Source of the DNA: JAJTFW01 sp046330075
GTDB taxonomy: Bacteria > Bacteroidota > Bacteroidia > AKYH767-A > OLB10
Assembly: GCA_046330075.1 (NCBI GenBank)
Contig: JAXLTL010000001.1
Coordinates: forward strand, 62,001-126,000
Direction: 5' to 3'
Length of the DNA: 64,000 nt
This document shows, piece by piece, positions 1-8,615 of the stretch. Within the stretch, counting starts at the first letter, position 1. Each line of letters begins with the position of its first letter. A model generated the notes under the pieces. That model was not told where the DNA came from, searched no databases, and worked only from the letters and a program-made list of their open reading frames with translations. The position numbers and the translations under genes were made by a program.

Positions 1-1092
1 TTTGAACATGTACGTGCCGGGACCGTAACCGAAAACAGGACGATCGGCAAACATCCGCAAGGCGCAGGCCCAGCGGTTCAGGCGTTCGATGTTTGAATCG
101 TCACTGGAGATGTTCCCGATCGACTGAACGTGCGAAGCGTAGTCATCCGACGATACTTCCTGATTGCTCTCCAGTTTCATGGTGATTTGTGCCCTGAAAA
201 GGAAGGCCAGTAATACAAGCATGGCAAAGGAGCCGTAGATAATCACCGACTTCATCCGCATGATGAAAGCAAGGTAACAGCATAACGCGGCGACCAGCCC
301 CACCCAGGCAGCGCGGGTGTACGATAAAATAACGGCCAATAGCAGGATGGTCAGCACAAGGCCCGAAATCCATCGTGTTTTTTTACTGCGGGTGCTGTCA
401 AAGGTAAATCCAAAGAAAACCGGTACGAAGAAACTCAGCACCGCAGCATACGCTGTATGATCGTTGTAAAAAGGTACCATCGCAGTGTGAGCCACCTCTT
501 CCGAAAACCCACCCAGTGCATGGATGCTGATGGTATAGAATATAATAATCAATAGGGGGATAGTATATGCCCAGATGAAACGGATTAGGTTTTCCTTCCG
601 GGCAAATAAATATAAAAACATAAAGTAGTATACACTGATGTAACAATAGCGCGCCAGCGTTGACTTGAATGACACCAGAGGAAGACTACTGGTAAGCGTA
701 GTGATAAGATACCAACCCAGATGTATGTAGATAACGATGGATACCGGATGCAACAGGATTTTTTTATGCAGTCCGCCTTCTTCGAACACCTTTAGCCAGA
801 ACAGCATGAATATTCCAAACATCAAGGGCTCCGATGGTAAACTGACACCAATGCCGATGCTGGTATGAGCCAGATTAATGGACAGCGGAGTGATGATCAC
901 AGAAAAGAAGGCGATCAGATCCAGCCGGAATATCATGATCAGGCAGATCAGGAAGAATACCGGAAGGCCGGCCATAAACAGCATGCCTTTCATGATCGAA
1001 TAGCCCAGCAGGATCGCAAAGCAGGCCGTGATCAGGTAAAAGTACTTTACCTGGTCGCGATTCAACATGCCTGAAGGCTGAAGGGATGACAT
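1..1092 (-). CDS. O-antigen ligase/polymerase family membrane protein (partial, C-terminus off the window)
   Basis: My translation runs open for 364 codons from ATG at 1092 to the window edge, so the C-terminus is missing. It is very hydrophobic, with about nine or ten predicted membrane segments. It carries the stretch SYTRAAWVGLVAA, typical of the Wzy/WaaL family (O-antigen ligase, PF04932), followed by a polar loop holding NRWACALRMFADRPVFGYGPGTY, as in the large periplasmic loop of the family. Such proteins polymerise or ligate polysaccharide repeat units at the periplasmic face of the inner membrane. It begins 24 bases after the chain-length regulator gene and follows the flippase gene, so the three probably form one transcript. 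Whether it is a polymerase (Wzy) or a ligase (WaaL) cannot be told from sequence alone. Confidence 0.8.
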   Translation of the reverse strand, partial: MSSLQPSGMLNRDQVKYFYLITACFAILLGYSIMKGMLFMAGLPVFFLICLIMIFRLDLIAFFSVIITPLSINLAHTSIGIGVSLPSEPLMFGIFMLFWLKVFEEGGLHKKILLHPVSIVIYIHLGWYLITTLTSSLPLVSFKSTLARYCYISVYYFMFLYLFARKENLIRFIWAYTIPLLIIIFYTISIHALGGFSEEVAHTAMVPFYNDHTAYAAVLSFFVPVFFGFTFDSTRSKKTRWISGLVLTILLLAVILSYTRAAWVGLVAALCCYLAFIMRMKSVIIYGSFAMLVLLAFLFRAQITMKLESNQEVSSDDYASHVQSIGNISSDDSNIERLNRWACALRMFADRPVFGYGPGTYMFK

Positions 1093-1116
1093 CCTGTACA
1101 GTGATGGTTACCGGAA

Positions 1117-2088
1117 TTAAATTTCCTGATCGAGACGTTTCTTATAGTACTCCAGATAAATGATGTACAGCAGTGCAAAGAAGAGTACAGAGATGGTAAA
1201 TACCAGAATAATAAGCGTCCTTTTGGGAGAGTCTTTCCGTTCCGGAACACTGGCTTTTGTAACTGTATTGTGGAAATTCAGTTTTTTCTGAGTGTCGAGT
1301 AAAGCCTGCTCATACTTGATTTTATATTCCGTGTACGAACCACGTACTTTCCAGAGCAGTTCACGGATCAGAATGTATTCTCCGCCTTTCTCTTCGAAGT
1401 TTTTCTCCTGCTGCTCTAGTCTCGCATTGCGCCCGCCGGAAGCAACACTGCGGTAATACTCTCGCGAGAAACCTTCTACCTGATTTTCAAAATCAGTAAT
1501 CCCATACGATAAACGGATTTCCCTGATCCGGTTTTCAAGGGAATCGAGCTCTGCCTTTTTATCTTGCATCTGCGCCCTGGCAATGAGGAGAATTTCATTG
1601 GCGCGTTCGCGAAGGAGTGAAATTGCTTTTTGGTCTACATAACTGCAGAGTGAATCGCACATCGCTGCCGCTACTTTCGGGTCTTTGTCGAGGATGGAAA
1701 TTTCAATGGATTCAAATTCAGTCTTTGATATGGAAATGTTTTCTTCGAGCCGTTTCATGATTTCGAAACGGGGATAATTTCCGGTGCTATCAATGTCGTA
1801 ATGACCGTAAAGATTAAAATCACGGATCAGATTTTCACGTACTTCTTCTGAATTCAACAACTGCACCATCTGTTCGGTGGGTGTTTCTTTCGAATAAGCC
1901 TGCAGATTCACAGGGTAGATCACCGTGTTGGCTTTAAACATCGGTGTCATGATTTGCGGCATGGTGAAAATGATCGAAACTACGATCGCTGCAATTCCGG
2001 TATAGATCAGCTGTTTCCTCCATTTAGAGGCAAGCCGTATAACACGAATGAGATTAAGTTGTTCTGCCTGAGGAAGGTCTTTTGACAT
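1117..2088 (-). CDS. Polysaccharide chain-length determinant (Wzz/PCP-like) protein
   Basis: A 323-residue protein with the layout of polysaccharide co-polymerases: a cytoplasmic N-terminus, a membrane segment near residues 30-50, a long periplasmic region rich in charged helices (about 60-285) with coiled-coil character, and a second membrane segment near 293-314 followed by a short basic tail. No tyrosine-kinase domain follows, so this is a Wzz-type rather than a fused Wzc-type protein. These proteins set the length of O-antigen or exopolysaccharide chains. The gene lies between the flippase gene (56 bases upstream) and the O-antigen ligase-like gene (24 bases downstream), which supports the assignment. 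Confidence 0.8.
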   Translation of the reverse strand: MSKDLPQAEQLNLIRVIRLASKWRKQLIYTGIAAIVVSIIFTMPQIMTPMFKANTVIYPVNLQAYSKETPTEQMVQLLNSEEVRENLIRDFNLYGHYDIDSTGNYPRFEIMKRLEENISISKTEFESIEISILDKDPKVAAAMCDSLCSYVDQKAISLLRERANEILLIARAQMQDKKAELDSLENRIREIRLSYGITDFENQVEGFSREYYRSVASGGRNARLEQQEKNFEEKGGEYILIRELLWKVRGSYTEYKIKYEQALLDTQKKLNFHNTVTKASVPERKDSPKRTLIILVFTISVLFFALLYIIYLEYYKKRLDQEI

Positions 2089-2144
2089 TAGGTACCGATT
2101 TGGGTCTGCAAAAATAACGGAATTGATGGGATGTGCGTAAGTGG

Positions 2145-3590
2145 TTAATTATCACCGTATTTAATGACTTTGAAGAGCTCCAGAGGACGAATCAGTCTGA
2201 GCAGCAGGGCCAGGAAAAAGCAGGAAACAGCAGCAAAGAGTGCCCGCCAGATAAAGAAGCTCTGGAAGGTGGTGGCAAACCAAAAAAGCCCGAAGGTGAC
2301 GGTGATAAATACCAGATACCGGAACCCGAGCATCCAGCGCATTTTAAACTTAAACACCTTATGAGCTAGCATAATCTGTGCACCGGCAGTAATGTATTGT
2401 GTGGTCATGCTGGAGATGGCTGCTCCTACTGCTTTGTACCGGGGAATCAGTATCAGATTGAGGATCACATTGAGCAGCATTCCGCCCAGTGCAATCATGT
2501 TGAGGACTTTGAGGCTTCCATTCGCAGTCAGCAGCGTGCCGAAGATGTAAACCGAACTGATGGCCAGAAAGCTGTTGATCAGAATGGCAAAGACAAGGGA
2601 TGTGTCGTCTACATGTGCCACGTACAGAAATCCCATCAGATCCCTGCTGAAGAAGACTCCACAGGCTATCACCATGATGGCCGGAATGGCAATAAAGGAG
2701 AAAGAGAGTTCCACCAGGTCTTCAATGGGCTTTTTGTGTTTGATCATCTGAGAAAACATCGGCAACAGTAAACTCGAAAATAAGTAGGCGATCATATTGC
2801 TGGAGTCGAGGAGGCGGAAAGCCTGCGCATAGATGCCTGATTGTTCAGCGCCGTCGGGCAGGAGTCGTTCAATTAAAACAGGATCGATCCGGTTGTAGAA
2901 GGTCATCAGCAGAATGAGGATAGCAAACGGATAGCTTTGCTTCAGAATGATGAGTGAAAATTTCGGATCCCATTTTACCGATAGCTTGCGTACCCTTGAT
3001 GCGAGAATGAGCACCGTGAAAAGTGCAGTGATGACATACGCAAACGTCTGTGCCCAAACAAACCACTCAATCTGGAATTTCTTGTCAGTAATGCCTCCCC
3101 ACAATAATATGCTGCAGAGCGTAATCATAATAAGGCGGTCGAGGACAGAAATAAAGCTGTCGATCCGGAAGAGGTGGAGCCCGGCGATGTTCGACCGCAG
3201 ATAGAGAATCAGGGAGATGAGTGCCTGATTGAGAAGTAATACCATCAGCATCCAGCCCCCGTCTTCCAGATAACCGGAGATCCAGGCGATGATCAGGTTG
3301 ATGATGATGTAGATACCGGTAAGTACCAGACGTAAGGCAAGAATACCCGACAAGTGTTTCTGAAGCAGATGGTTATGCTGGGCAATATTGCGGTTGTTGA
3401 AGTTGGTAATGCCAATGTCCAGCAGGATATTCAGCAAAAACGAAAAATTGAATAAGGCAAAATAAAATCCGTACTCCGCAGCGCCAACCGTATTTTGTAC
3501 GGCACGGTCAATCCCTAAAATCCAGAACGGTTTGATCAGGATATTCAGGAAGAGCAGGAAGGCCAGATTGGTGACAAATTTCTTTTGCAT
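2145..3590 (-). CDS. Oligosaccharide flippase (Wzx-like, MOP superfamily)
   Basis: A 481-residue integral membrane protein with about 12-14 hydrophobic segments spread along its length, typical of the polysaccharide biosynthesis/export family of the MOP superfamily. The family flips undecaprenyl-linked sugar units across the inner membrane. I chose ATG at 3590 (protein starting MQKKFVTNLAF) because the only earlier start in frame, at 3608, is a TTG lying in the likely promoter. It is the first gene of the polysaccharide cluster and is divergent from rnhB. The exact substrate cannot be inferred. Confidence 0.85.
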   Translation of the reverse strand: MQKKFVTNLAFLLFLNILIKPFWILGIDRAVQNTVGAAEYGFYFALFNFSFLLNILLDIGITNFNNRNIAQHNHLLQKHLSGILALRLVLTGIYIIINLIIAWISGYLEDGGWMLMVLLLNQALISLILYLRSNIAGLHLFRIDSFISVLDRLIMITLCSILLWGGITDKKFQIEWFVWAQTFAYVITALFTVLILASRVRKLSVKWDPKFSLIILKQSYPFAILILLMTFYNRIDPVLIERLLPDGAEQSGIYAQAFRLLDSSNMIAYLFSSLLLPMFSQMIKHKKPIEDLVELSFSFIAIPAIMVIACGVFFSRDLMGFLYVAHVDDTSLVFAILINSFLAISSVYIFGTLLTANGSLKVLNMIALGGMLLNVILNLILIPRYKAVGAAISSMTTQYITAGAQIMLAHKVFKFKMRWMLGFRYLVFITVTFGLFWFATTFQSFFIWRALFAAVSCFFLALLLRLIRPLELFKVIKYGDN

Positions 3591-3605
3591 ACCTTGCAGG
3601 GTTGG

Positions 3606-3613
3606 CAAATTTA
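3606..3613 (-). promoter_or_regulatory. Candidate -7 box for the polysaccharide cluster
   Basis: On the minus strand this reads TAAATTTG, matching the Bacteroidota -7 consensus TAnnTTTG, 15 bases before the flippase ATG. A TTTG lies upstream but at a short spacing (15 bases), so the -33 element is doubtful. Confidence 0.4.
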
Positions 3614-3639
3614 AAGCAATTTAGAGGGCAAATTATCAG

Positions 3640-4245
3640 ATGCTCGAAAGATACTTTCAGGATGGTTTGCTGGAGGCCGGTGTGGATGAAGCCGGCAGAG
3701 GTTGTCTGGCCGGTCCGGTGGTGGCGGCAGCAGCTATCCTTCATCCTGAGAAATCGTATGACTGGTATGAGTTCCTCGACGATTCCAAGAAATTACCTGA
3801 GTCACTGCGCGAAAACCTGCGTACCCTGATCGAACGGGATGCTTTAGCCTGGGGCGTGGCCATGGTGATGCCCGATGAAATCGACCGGATCAATATTCTC
3901 AATGCTACCTATAAAGCCATGCAAACGGCTATTTCACAGCTTTCGCCTGAACCGGAGATCCTCCTGATCGATGGAAATCGTTTTCCGGGTTATCCGGGTA
4001 TCCGCCATGAGTGTATGGTGAAGGGTGATGGACGCTTTATGAATATTGCAGCTGCTTCAATCCTCGCAAAAACACACCGCGATGCCTATATGCGGCAGTT
4101 GCATAAGGAGTTTCCGCAGTATGCCTGGGACCGGAATAAAGCGTATGGGACGGAAACACATGTGCAGGCGATCAAAACTTATGGGTATTCTCCGCATCAC
4201 CGGAAATCATTCCAGCTGAAAGATCTGCAGCTGACACTTTTTTAA
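3640..4245 (+). CDS. rnhB: Ribonuclease HII
   Basis: A 201-residue protein of normal length for RNase HII. It has the family signature AGVDEAGRGCLAGPVV near residues 13-28, with the catalytic Asp-Glu pair, then DDSKKL, the third acidic residue in LLIDGNRF, and the fourth in AKTHRDAYM. It nicks the RNA strand of RNA-DNA hybrids and removes misincorporated ribonucleotides. The C-terminus HHRKSFQ is also typical. It stands alone on the plus strand, divergent from the flippase gene. Confidence 0.95.
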   Translation: MLERYFQDGLLEAGVDEAGRGCLAGPVVAAAAILHPEKSYDWYEFLDDSKKLPESLRENLRTLIERDALAWGVAMVMPDEIDRINILNATYKAMQTAISQLSPEPEILLIDGNRFPGYPGIRHECMVKGDGRFMNIAAASILAKTHRDAYMRQLHKEFPQYAWDRNKAYGTETHVQAIKTYGYSPHHRKSFQLKDLQLTLF

Positions 4246-4268
4246 AATGTGACCGGAGTACTGCAGGA

Positions 4269-4985
4269 CTATTTAGAAGGACGAAGTCCCGGTACTTTCA
4301 CATATTTATTCCGTTCGATGATCTCATGATCAGGCTCGCTGAAACGGATGCGGGCCATTAACTCTCCGCCGGTATCGTAAATCAGTTCTTCGGATTCAGT
4401 GAGTACCGGCATACCTGCTTTATCCGGTGATAACACCCATAATTCAACGCCCGTTTTCCGGTTGTTGGTATACCGGTAAACATAGGTGACACAGTTGTCA
4501 ACGGCATAACAAGTAGAATTGGAGAGTTCATTGCCTGCACCATCGGTTTTTATCTTCTGTACCGTCATCGGTGTTTCTTCCATCCTGTAAAACCAGTTGA
4601 TGAAGCTGAGGGTGGAGTCTTCCGTTTTTGTTTTGAGCAAAGCCATTAACAGTTCATTCCGCTTCCCGAAAACCGAATCCGTTTTCCAGTCGCCGTTTTC
4701 ACCTTTTGTGAATCGTTCGGTTTTGATGAGCTCCCACGACGAACTGCGGTGTTTTTTACTGATCAGTGTTCCGGTGCTGTCGTATTCATACAGGATCGTG
4801 GTCTTTTCCGGTTCGTATTTTACCTTTCTGATCAGTTTGTTCTGCAAATTATAATATTCGGCAAGAAGGGTGTCGCCGGGTGTAAAAGTGCTGTCGCACC
4901 GAAACGTGAGCAGGGCATACTGTCCGTTGGCCGCTGTCAGGGAGAAGAGAATAAAAACAATGGAGAGGATGTAGATGCGTAACAT
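4269..4985 (-). CDS. Hypothetical secreted protein with YD/MORN-like strands
   Basis: I do not recognise a family. With ATG at 4985 the protein has 238 residues and starts with a clear signal peptide (a hydrophobic run ending in TAANGQ). An upstream in-frame start at 5012 would put a polar extension before the signal and is less likely. The mature part is beta-rich, with repeated phrases such as YEYDSTGTLISKK and LIYDTGGELMARIRF that resemble the tyrosine/aspartate strands of Rhs-type or MORN-like proteins common in this phylum. It probably acts in the periplasm or outer membrane. It ends 23 bases from the convergent rnhB. Confidence 0.6.
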   Translation of the reverse strand: MLRIYILSIVFILFSLTAANGQYALLTFRCDSTFTPGDTLLAEYYNLQNKLIRKVKYEPEKTTILYEYDSTGTLISKKHRSSSWELIKTERFTKGENGDWKTDSVFGKRNELLMALLKTKTEDSTLSFINWFYRMEETPMTVQKIKTDGAGNELSNSTCYAVDNCVTYVYRYTNNRKTGVELWVLSPDKAGMPVLTESEELIYDTGGELMARIRFSEPDHEIIERNKYVKVPGLRPSK

Positions 4986-5082
4986 ATAGCAGAATTCCGT
5001 AACGATCTGCAAAAATAACTGAACAGGAGGTACCCTGAATGAAATAGCGCTGAAATACGCTGGATAAAGGGTGGGCGGCAGG

Positions 5083-5115
5083 TTTCTTCAGTCTGATGCA
5101 GATGAATTATTTTTG
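5083..5115 (+). promoter_or_regulatory. Candidate queA promoter
   Basis: TATTTTTG (5108-5115) fits the Bacteroidota -7 box TAnnTTTG; a TTTC at 5083-5086 lies 21 bases upstream in the -33 position. The box lies inside the longest queA reading frame, which argues for a downstream translation start. Confidence 0.45.
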
Positions 5116-5134
5116 CCACCTGATTCCTGTATCC

Positions 5135-6382
5135 GTGTCCGATCCGCTGTTACCTCATCTTTCCATCGATCAGTTTCATTACGATCTTCCTCCGGAGCGT
5201 ATCGCTGCTTTTCCGGCGGCCGAACGTGATGGATCGAAACTATTGATTTATTCATCCGGAAAGATCAATGATGACAGGTTTCCGAGGATCAAAGATTATC
5301 TTCCGGCAGCTTCATTGCTTGTCTTCAACAATACACGTGTAATTCATGCCCGGCTTCGGTTTAAACGGGTTACCGGTGCGGTAATTGAAATCCTCTGCCT
5401 CGAGCCGTCAGGTCATCTAAATCCAGAGTTGAGCTTCCGTTCGACTGAAACGGTGACCTGGAACTGCATCGTGGGAAATCTCCGCAAATGGAAGGATCCG
5501 CAGCTGACGATGGAAGTGGAGATTGATGGTGTGCCGGTTACACTGACTGCCATCCGGAGAAATCCGACAGCCGATGGTGTAGAAGTGGAGTTTTCCTGGA
5601 ATCACTCCCGGTTCAGCTTTGCTGCTGTGCTCGAAAAAGCCGGTGAACTGCCCATTCCTCCATACCTGAACCGTGATACAACCGAAATCGACGAACTGCG
5701 CTACAATACCGTGTATGCCGAGCAGGAAGGTTCAGTGGCAGCCCCAACTGCCGGCCTCCATTTTACAGAAAAAGTACTGGATGACCTGCAGTCTAACGGT
5801 ATGGCTATGGGAAAGATAACCTTGCATGTTGGTGCCGGCACCTTCAAGCCTGTGAAGCCGGGTGCAGTCAGCGCACATGAAATGCATGAAGAACGCCTGG
5901 TGGTTTCGCTCGGCTTTCTCAGGCAATTGCTGCAGCAGCTGACAGATGGCAATCCGGTAATCCCCGTAGGTACCACAGCTGTCCGTACACTGGAAAGCAT
6001 CTATTGGCTCGGAGTTAAAATTTTTCAGCATCCACAGCCTGATGGTGACCTGCTTGTTGAACAATGGCTGCCTTACCAGCAGGGGCACCCGGATATCAGC
6101 TCCTCGGCAGCGGTGCAGGCGCTGATCTCTTATCTGCAATCAAAGCAACTCAGCGAATGTCATGCCTTTACCCGGATTATGATTGTTCCGGGTTATCGTT
6201 TCAAAATCATTGACGGACTTGTTACTAATTTTCATCAGCCGGGAAGCAGTCTTTTGTTACTGATCGCAGCATTAATTGGCGACGATTGGAGAAAAATATA
6301 TCAATACGCCCTCGACCATGACTTCCGCTTTCTGAGTTACGGTGATTCGTCGCTGTTGTTGCCGAAGCAACTCAATTCTTGA
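5135..6382 (+). CDS. queA: S-adenosylmethionine:tRNA ribosyltransferase-isomerase
   Basis: QueA transfers and isomerises the ribosyl part of SAM onto 7-aminomethyl-7-deazaguanine at the tRNA wobble position, giving epoxyqueuosine. Family landmarks are visible: an N-terminal DLPPERIAAFPAAERD block, LVFNNTRVIHARL, the conserved VAAPTAGLHFTE and LHVGAGTFKPV stretches, and near the end TNFHQPGSSLLLLIAALIG. The open frame begins at 5096, but a good -7 box lies at 5108-5115 and conserved sequence starts only at about codon 24, so I prefer GTG at 5135 (415 residues). ATG at 5096 or 5102 remains possible. It overlaps the convergent barrel gene by 11 bases. Confidence 0.93.
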   Translation: MSDPLLPHLSIDQFHYDLPPERIAAFPAAERDGSKLLIYSSGKINDDRFPRIKDYLPAASLLVFNNTRVIHARLRFKRVTGAVIEILCLEPSGHLNPELSFRSTETVTWNCIVGNLRKWKDPQLTMEVEIDGVPVTLTAIRRNPTADGVEVEFSWNHSRFSFAAVLEKAGELPIPPYLNRDTTEIDELRYNTVYAEQEGSVAAPTAGLHFTEKVLDDLQSNGMAMGKITLHVGAGTFKPVKPGAVSAHEMHEERLVVSLGFLRQLLQQLTDGNPVIPVGTTAVRTLESIYWLGVKIFQHPQPDGDLLVEQWLPYQQGHPDISSSAAVQALISYLQSKQLSECHAFTRIMIVPGYRFKIIDGLVTNFHQPGSSLLLLIAALIGDDWRKIYQYALDHDFRFLSYGDSSLLLPKQLNS

Positions 6383-7067
6383 TATTCCTGACTTTTCCGG
6401 CATTGTATCCGGGAGTGTAATAAACGCCCAGCAAAACCTGCGAAGAAAGAGTGTAAATCGTCAGACTCGAAAAAATCGGTCTCGAAACAATATTGGTCAT
6501 GCCGATATTAAATCTTCCGTCAAGACTGAGCGTAATACGTCTGTTGATGCCGTATCTGAATCCGGATCCCAGTACGAGTCCTCCGTCCCAGGGAATAAAG
6601 CTCGATGTGCCTTTGTCAATGATCGCTTCTCCGGTAACCGGTTCTTTGTACACCGTTTTATGTCCGATCAGCAAACCAATGAATGGTCCCATGTTAACAT
6701 CAAACCTGAATTTTTCTCCGAAATGGAGATCGAGCAGGAGTGGTACCGTGAGATAATTCAACTTCGACTTTACTGTAAATATTCCAAGCGGCATTCCGGT
6801 ACGATCGTACAAGGGCATGATACCTTCGGCGCCTTTTGACTCGAAAAACAAATTAGTGCGTATTGCCCATTTTCTCGCGAATGGATAATAGATGGTGGGG
6901 CCTCCTGTAAAACGAAAGTCTGATTTCAGAAAGGTTTCAATGAAGGGGTTGCCGTACATGTTCACCCATGATGGTCCGAGCTGGACTCCGTATTGAAAAA
7001 AATCATGCTGTGCCGATGCGGTCCCGGAAACGAGAAACAGGAGAAACGCAAGAATACGGGCTTTCAT
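6372..7067 (-). CDS. Outer-membrane beta-barrel protein (PorT-like family)
   Basis: With ATG at 7067 (MKARILAFLLFLVSG, ending in TASAQ) the protein has 231 residues and a clear signal peptide. The rest alternates short amphipathic strands and turns (YGVQLGPSWVNMYG, KLNYLTVPLLLDLHFG, GGLVLGSGFRYGI, RRITLSLDGRFNIGM) as in the small OMP_b-brl_2/PorT-like barrels of Bacteroidota. KLNYLTVPLLL is a typical strand pattern of that family. Its function is unknown; members range from structural barrels to T9SS-associated PorT. No other T9SS machinery gene is adjacent, so I do not call porT. Confidence 0.75.
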   Translation of the reverse strand: MKARILAFLLFLVSGTASAQHDFFQYGVQLGPSWVNMYGNPFIETFLKSDFRFTGGPTIYYPFARKWAIRTNLFFESKGAEGIMPLYDRTGMPLGIFTVKSKLNYLTVPLLLDLHFGEKFRFDVNMGPFIGLLIGHKTVYKEPVTGEAIIDKGTSSFIPWDGGLVLGSGFRYGINRRITLSLDGRFNIGMTNIVSRPIFSSLTIYTLSSQVLLGVYYTPGYNAGKVRNIKN

Positions 7068-7165
7068 CAGGGTGATACAGTTCTTCAAAGTTACCCGATA
7101 TACGTTCAGAATCGGAAATGGTTAGATTCTTTATCCACAGGCAGATATGAATAAACATGGCCGCC

Positions 7166-8164
7166 TCAGGAGGCGAGCAGATAGTCGGCATCAGGGATTA
7201 ATCCACGGCTTTGAAAGAAGGCCTGCATTTCAGCGGCTTTTCCCCGGCCATGCAGCAGACTGATATAATAAGCGTTTTTGTCGTGTCCAATCTTTTCAGG
7301 ATCATAATACGGCAGGTCGCGGTTTCGCTGAAGCAAATCACTGTATCCGTGAAACCGGATGCCGGCAGCTTCCCATCTCAATTTCTTCGCCCATGCTTCC
7401 TTACCGGCTCCGCAGAGAATGATATTCCGTTGGCCGGCATGCTGAAGGATGACGGGTGCAGCATATTGTATTTTCACCCGTGTGAAAGCCTCGGCGGCAT
7501 AAGCTGTACCGGTTCTGCTCAGCCGGTCTGCATGGTCGCGCCAGTAGAGAAGTATCTCGGGGATTTTTTCGAATCGCACACCGGCGTTCATCCATTGCAG
7601 CCAGAGTCCGAAGTCTTCCGGTCCTTGTTCTGGATAATACCCTGCTGCGTCGAATATTTCACGCCGCATCATCACTGCAGGATGTGCAACGGTGGCTTCC
7701 ACAAAGCGGTACTGATAATGTGCTTCCGCATGAATGAGGCTGTTTTGCCAGTGCATAAAATTCAGGAATCCTTCTCCGGTAACTGCTGTGGGATGCGGAC
7801 CTGTAGCTACCGCTGAAAGCCCGATCCCGGGATTGTTTTCGAGATGTTCAAACTGCCGTTGCAGCCGATCCGGCAGCGCAAAGTCATCGGCATCCATGCG
7901 GGCGATGTATTTTCCGCGGGTCAGCGGAATCACGCTGTTCAATACCTGACCCAGGTGATATCCTTCTTTCTCGACCAGCTGAATACGTTTATCGCCGGCA
8001 CTTATCTTTTTTGCGAGTTGAAGTGTTTCGTCATTGGTATTATTGCCGGTGAGCAAGAGTTCGAAGTCGTTAAAAGTTTGTTGTAACAGGCTGTTGACAG
8101 ATTCCTGTAACCAGTTTTCTTCTTTCGAGAAGGGGAGAATGACACTGACAGCAGGCTTTCTCAT
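7166..8164 (-). CDS. Glycosyltransferase family 2
   Basis: A 332-residue GT-A fold transferase. The N-terminus has the family pattern VSVILPFSKEENWLQESVNSLLQQT, and the nucleotide-sugar/metal motif appears as ARMDADDFALPDRL near residue 90. A middle block containing GPEDFGLWLQWMNAG and a conserved RDHADRLSRT follows. It transfers a sugar from an activated donor to an unknown acceptor, probably in envelope glycan synthesis. Start: ATG at 8164 lies two bases after the stop of the S4 gene; GTG at 8170 would overlap that stop by four bases. Either way the two genes are translationally coupled. Confidence 0.85.
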   Translation of the reverse strand: MRKPAVSVILPFSKEENWLQESVNSLLQQTFNDFELLLTGNNTNDETLQLAKKISAGDKRIQLVEKEGYHLGQVLNSVIPLTRGKYIARMDADDFALPDRLQRQFEHLENNPGIGLSAVATGPHPTAVTGEGFLNFMHWQNSLIHAEAHYQYRFVEATVAHPAVMMRREIFDAAGYYPEQGPEDFGLWLQWMNAGVRFEKIPEILLYWRDHADRLSRTGTAYAAEAFTRVKIQYAAPVILQHAGQRNIILCGAGKEAWAKKLRWEAAGIRFHGYSDLLQRNRDLPYYDPEKIGHDKNAYYISLLHGRGKAAEMQAFFQSRGLIPDADYLLAS

Positions 8165-8166
8165 GA

Positions 8167-8553
8167 TCACCAGTCGCCGAGGAATTCGTCCATGTCACGA
8201 CGGTCTTTCTTGGTAGGTCTGCCTGCACCGCTTTTAACATTCCACGAAGCCAGCGCAGCCTGATGCAGTTTCAATCGGTCCAGTTCTTCCGGTGGTGTTA
8301 CATCTTCACAGAAGTCGCGTGCAATTTGTGCCGAGACTCTGCGTTCTATGAGCGCTAAAACTTTTATATGCTGATACCAGGGCCCCCGGTGAATAACAAT
8401 AATCTCTCCCGGTTTTACATTGCGCGCGGCTTTCACACTAAGGTCGGCGATCTTTACCCGGCCTTTTTCACAGGATTCCGCTGCCAGTTGCCGGGTCTTG
8501 AACATCCGCACGGCCCAGAGGTATTTGTCGATCCTGATTTTCTCGGCTGTCAT
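8167..8553 (-). CDS. S4-domain RNA-binding protein (Hsp15-like)
   Basis: A 128-residue protein whose N-terminal half is an S4 RNA-binding domain (IRIDKYLWAVRMFKTRQLA, CEKGRVKI, VKPGEIIVI). The C-terminal half is a basic tail (GRPTKKDRRDMDEF) typical of the Hsp15/HslR family. In E. coli Hsp15 binds free 50S subunits carrying stalled nascent chains and helps recycle them. It is immediately upstream of, and coupled to, the family 2 glycosyltransferase gene. A -7 promoter box sits only five bases before its ATG. Confidence 0.85.
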   Translation of the reverse strand: MTAEKIRIDKYLWAVRMFKTRQLAAESCEKGRVKIADLSVKAARNVKPGEIIVIHRGPWYQHIKVLALIERRVSAQIARDFCEDVTPPEELDRLKLHQAALASWNVKSGAGRPTKKDRRDMDEFLGDW

Positions 8554-8558
8554 TCCTG

Positions 8559-8566
8559 CAAATGTA
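8559..8566 (-). promoter_or_regulatory. Candidate -7 box directly before the S4-domain gene
   Basis: Minus-strand TACATTTG matches TAnnTTTG and ends five bases before the ATG at 8553. If real, the transcript would have almost no leader. No convincing -33 element was seen. Confidence 0.4.
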
Positions 8567-8615
8567 CCGCGTTCTACCTAAATAAATGATACATTTATCC
8601 AATCATATACATCGC

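Noticed and set aside
6372..7067. Calling the barrel protein PorT
   Set aside because: Only the general OMP_b-brl_2 pattern is visible, and no T9SS machinery genes are next to it.
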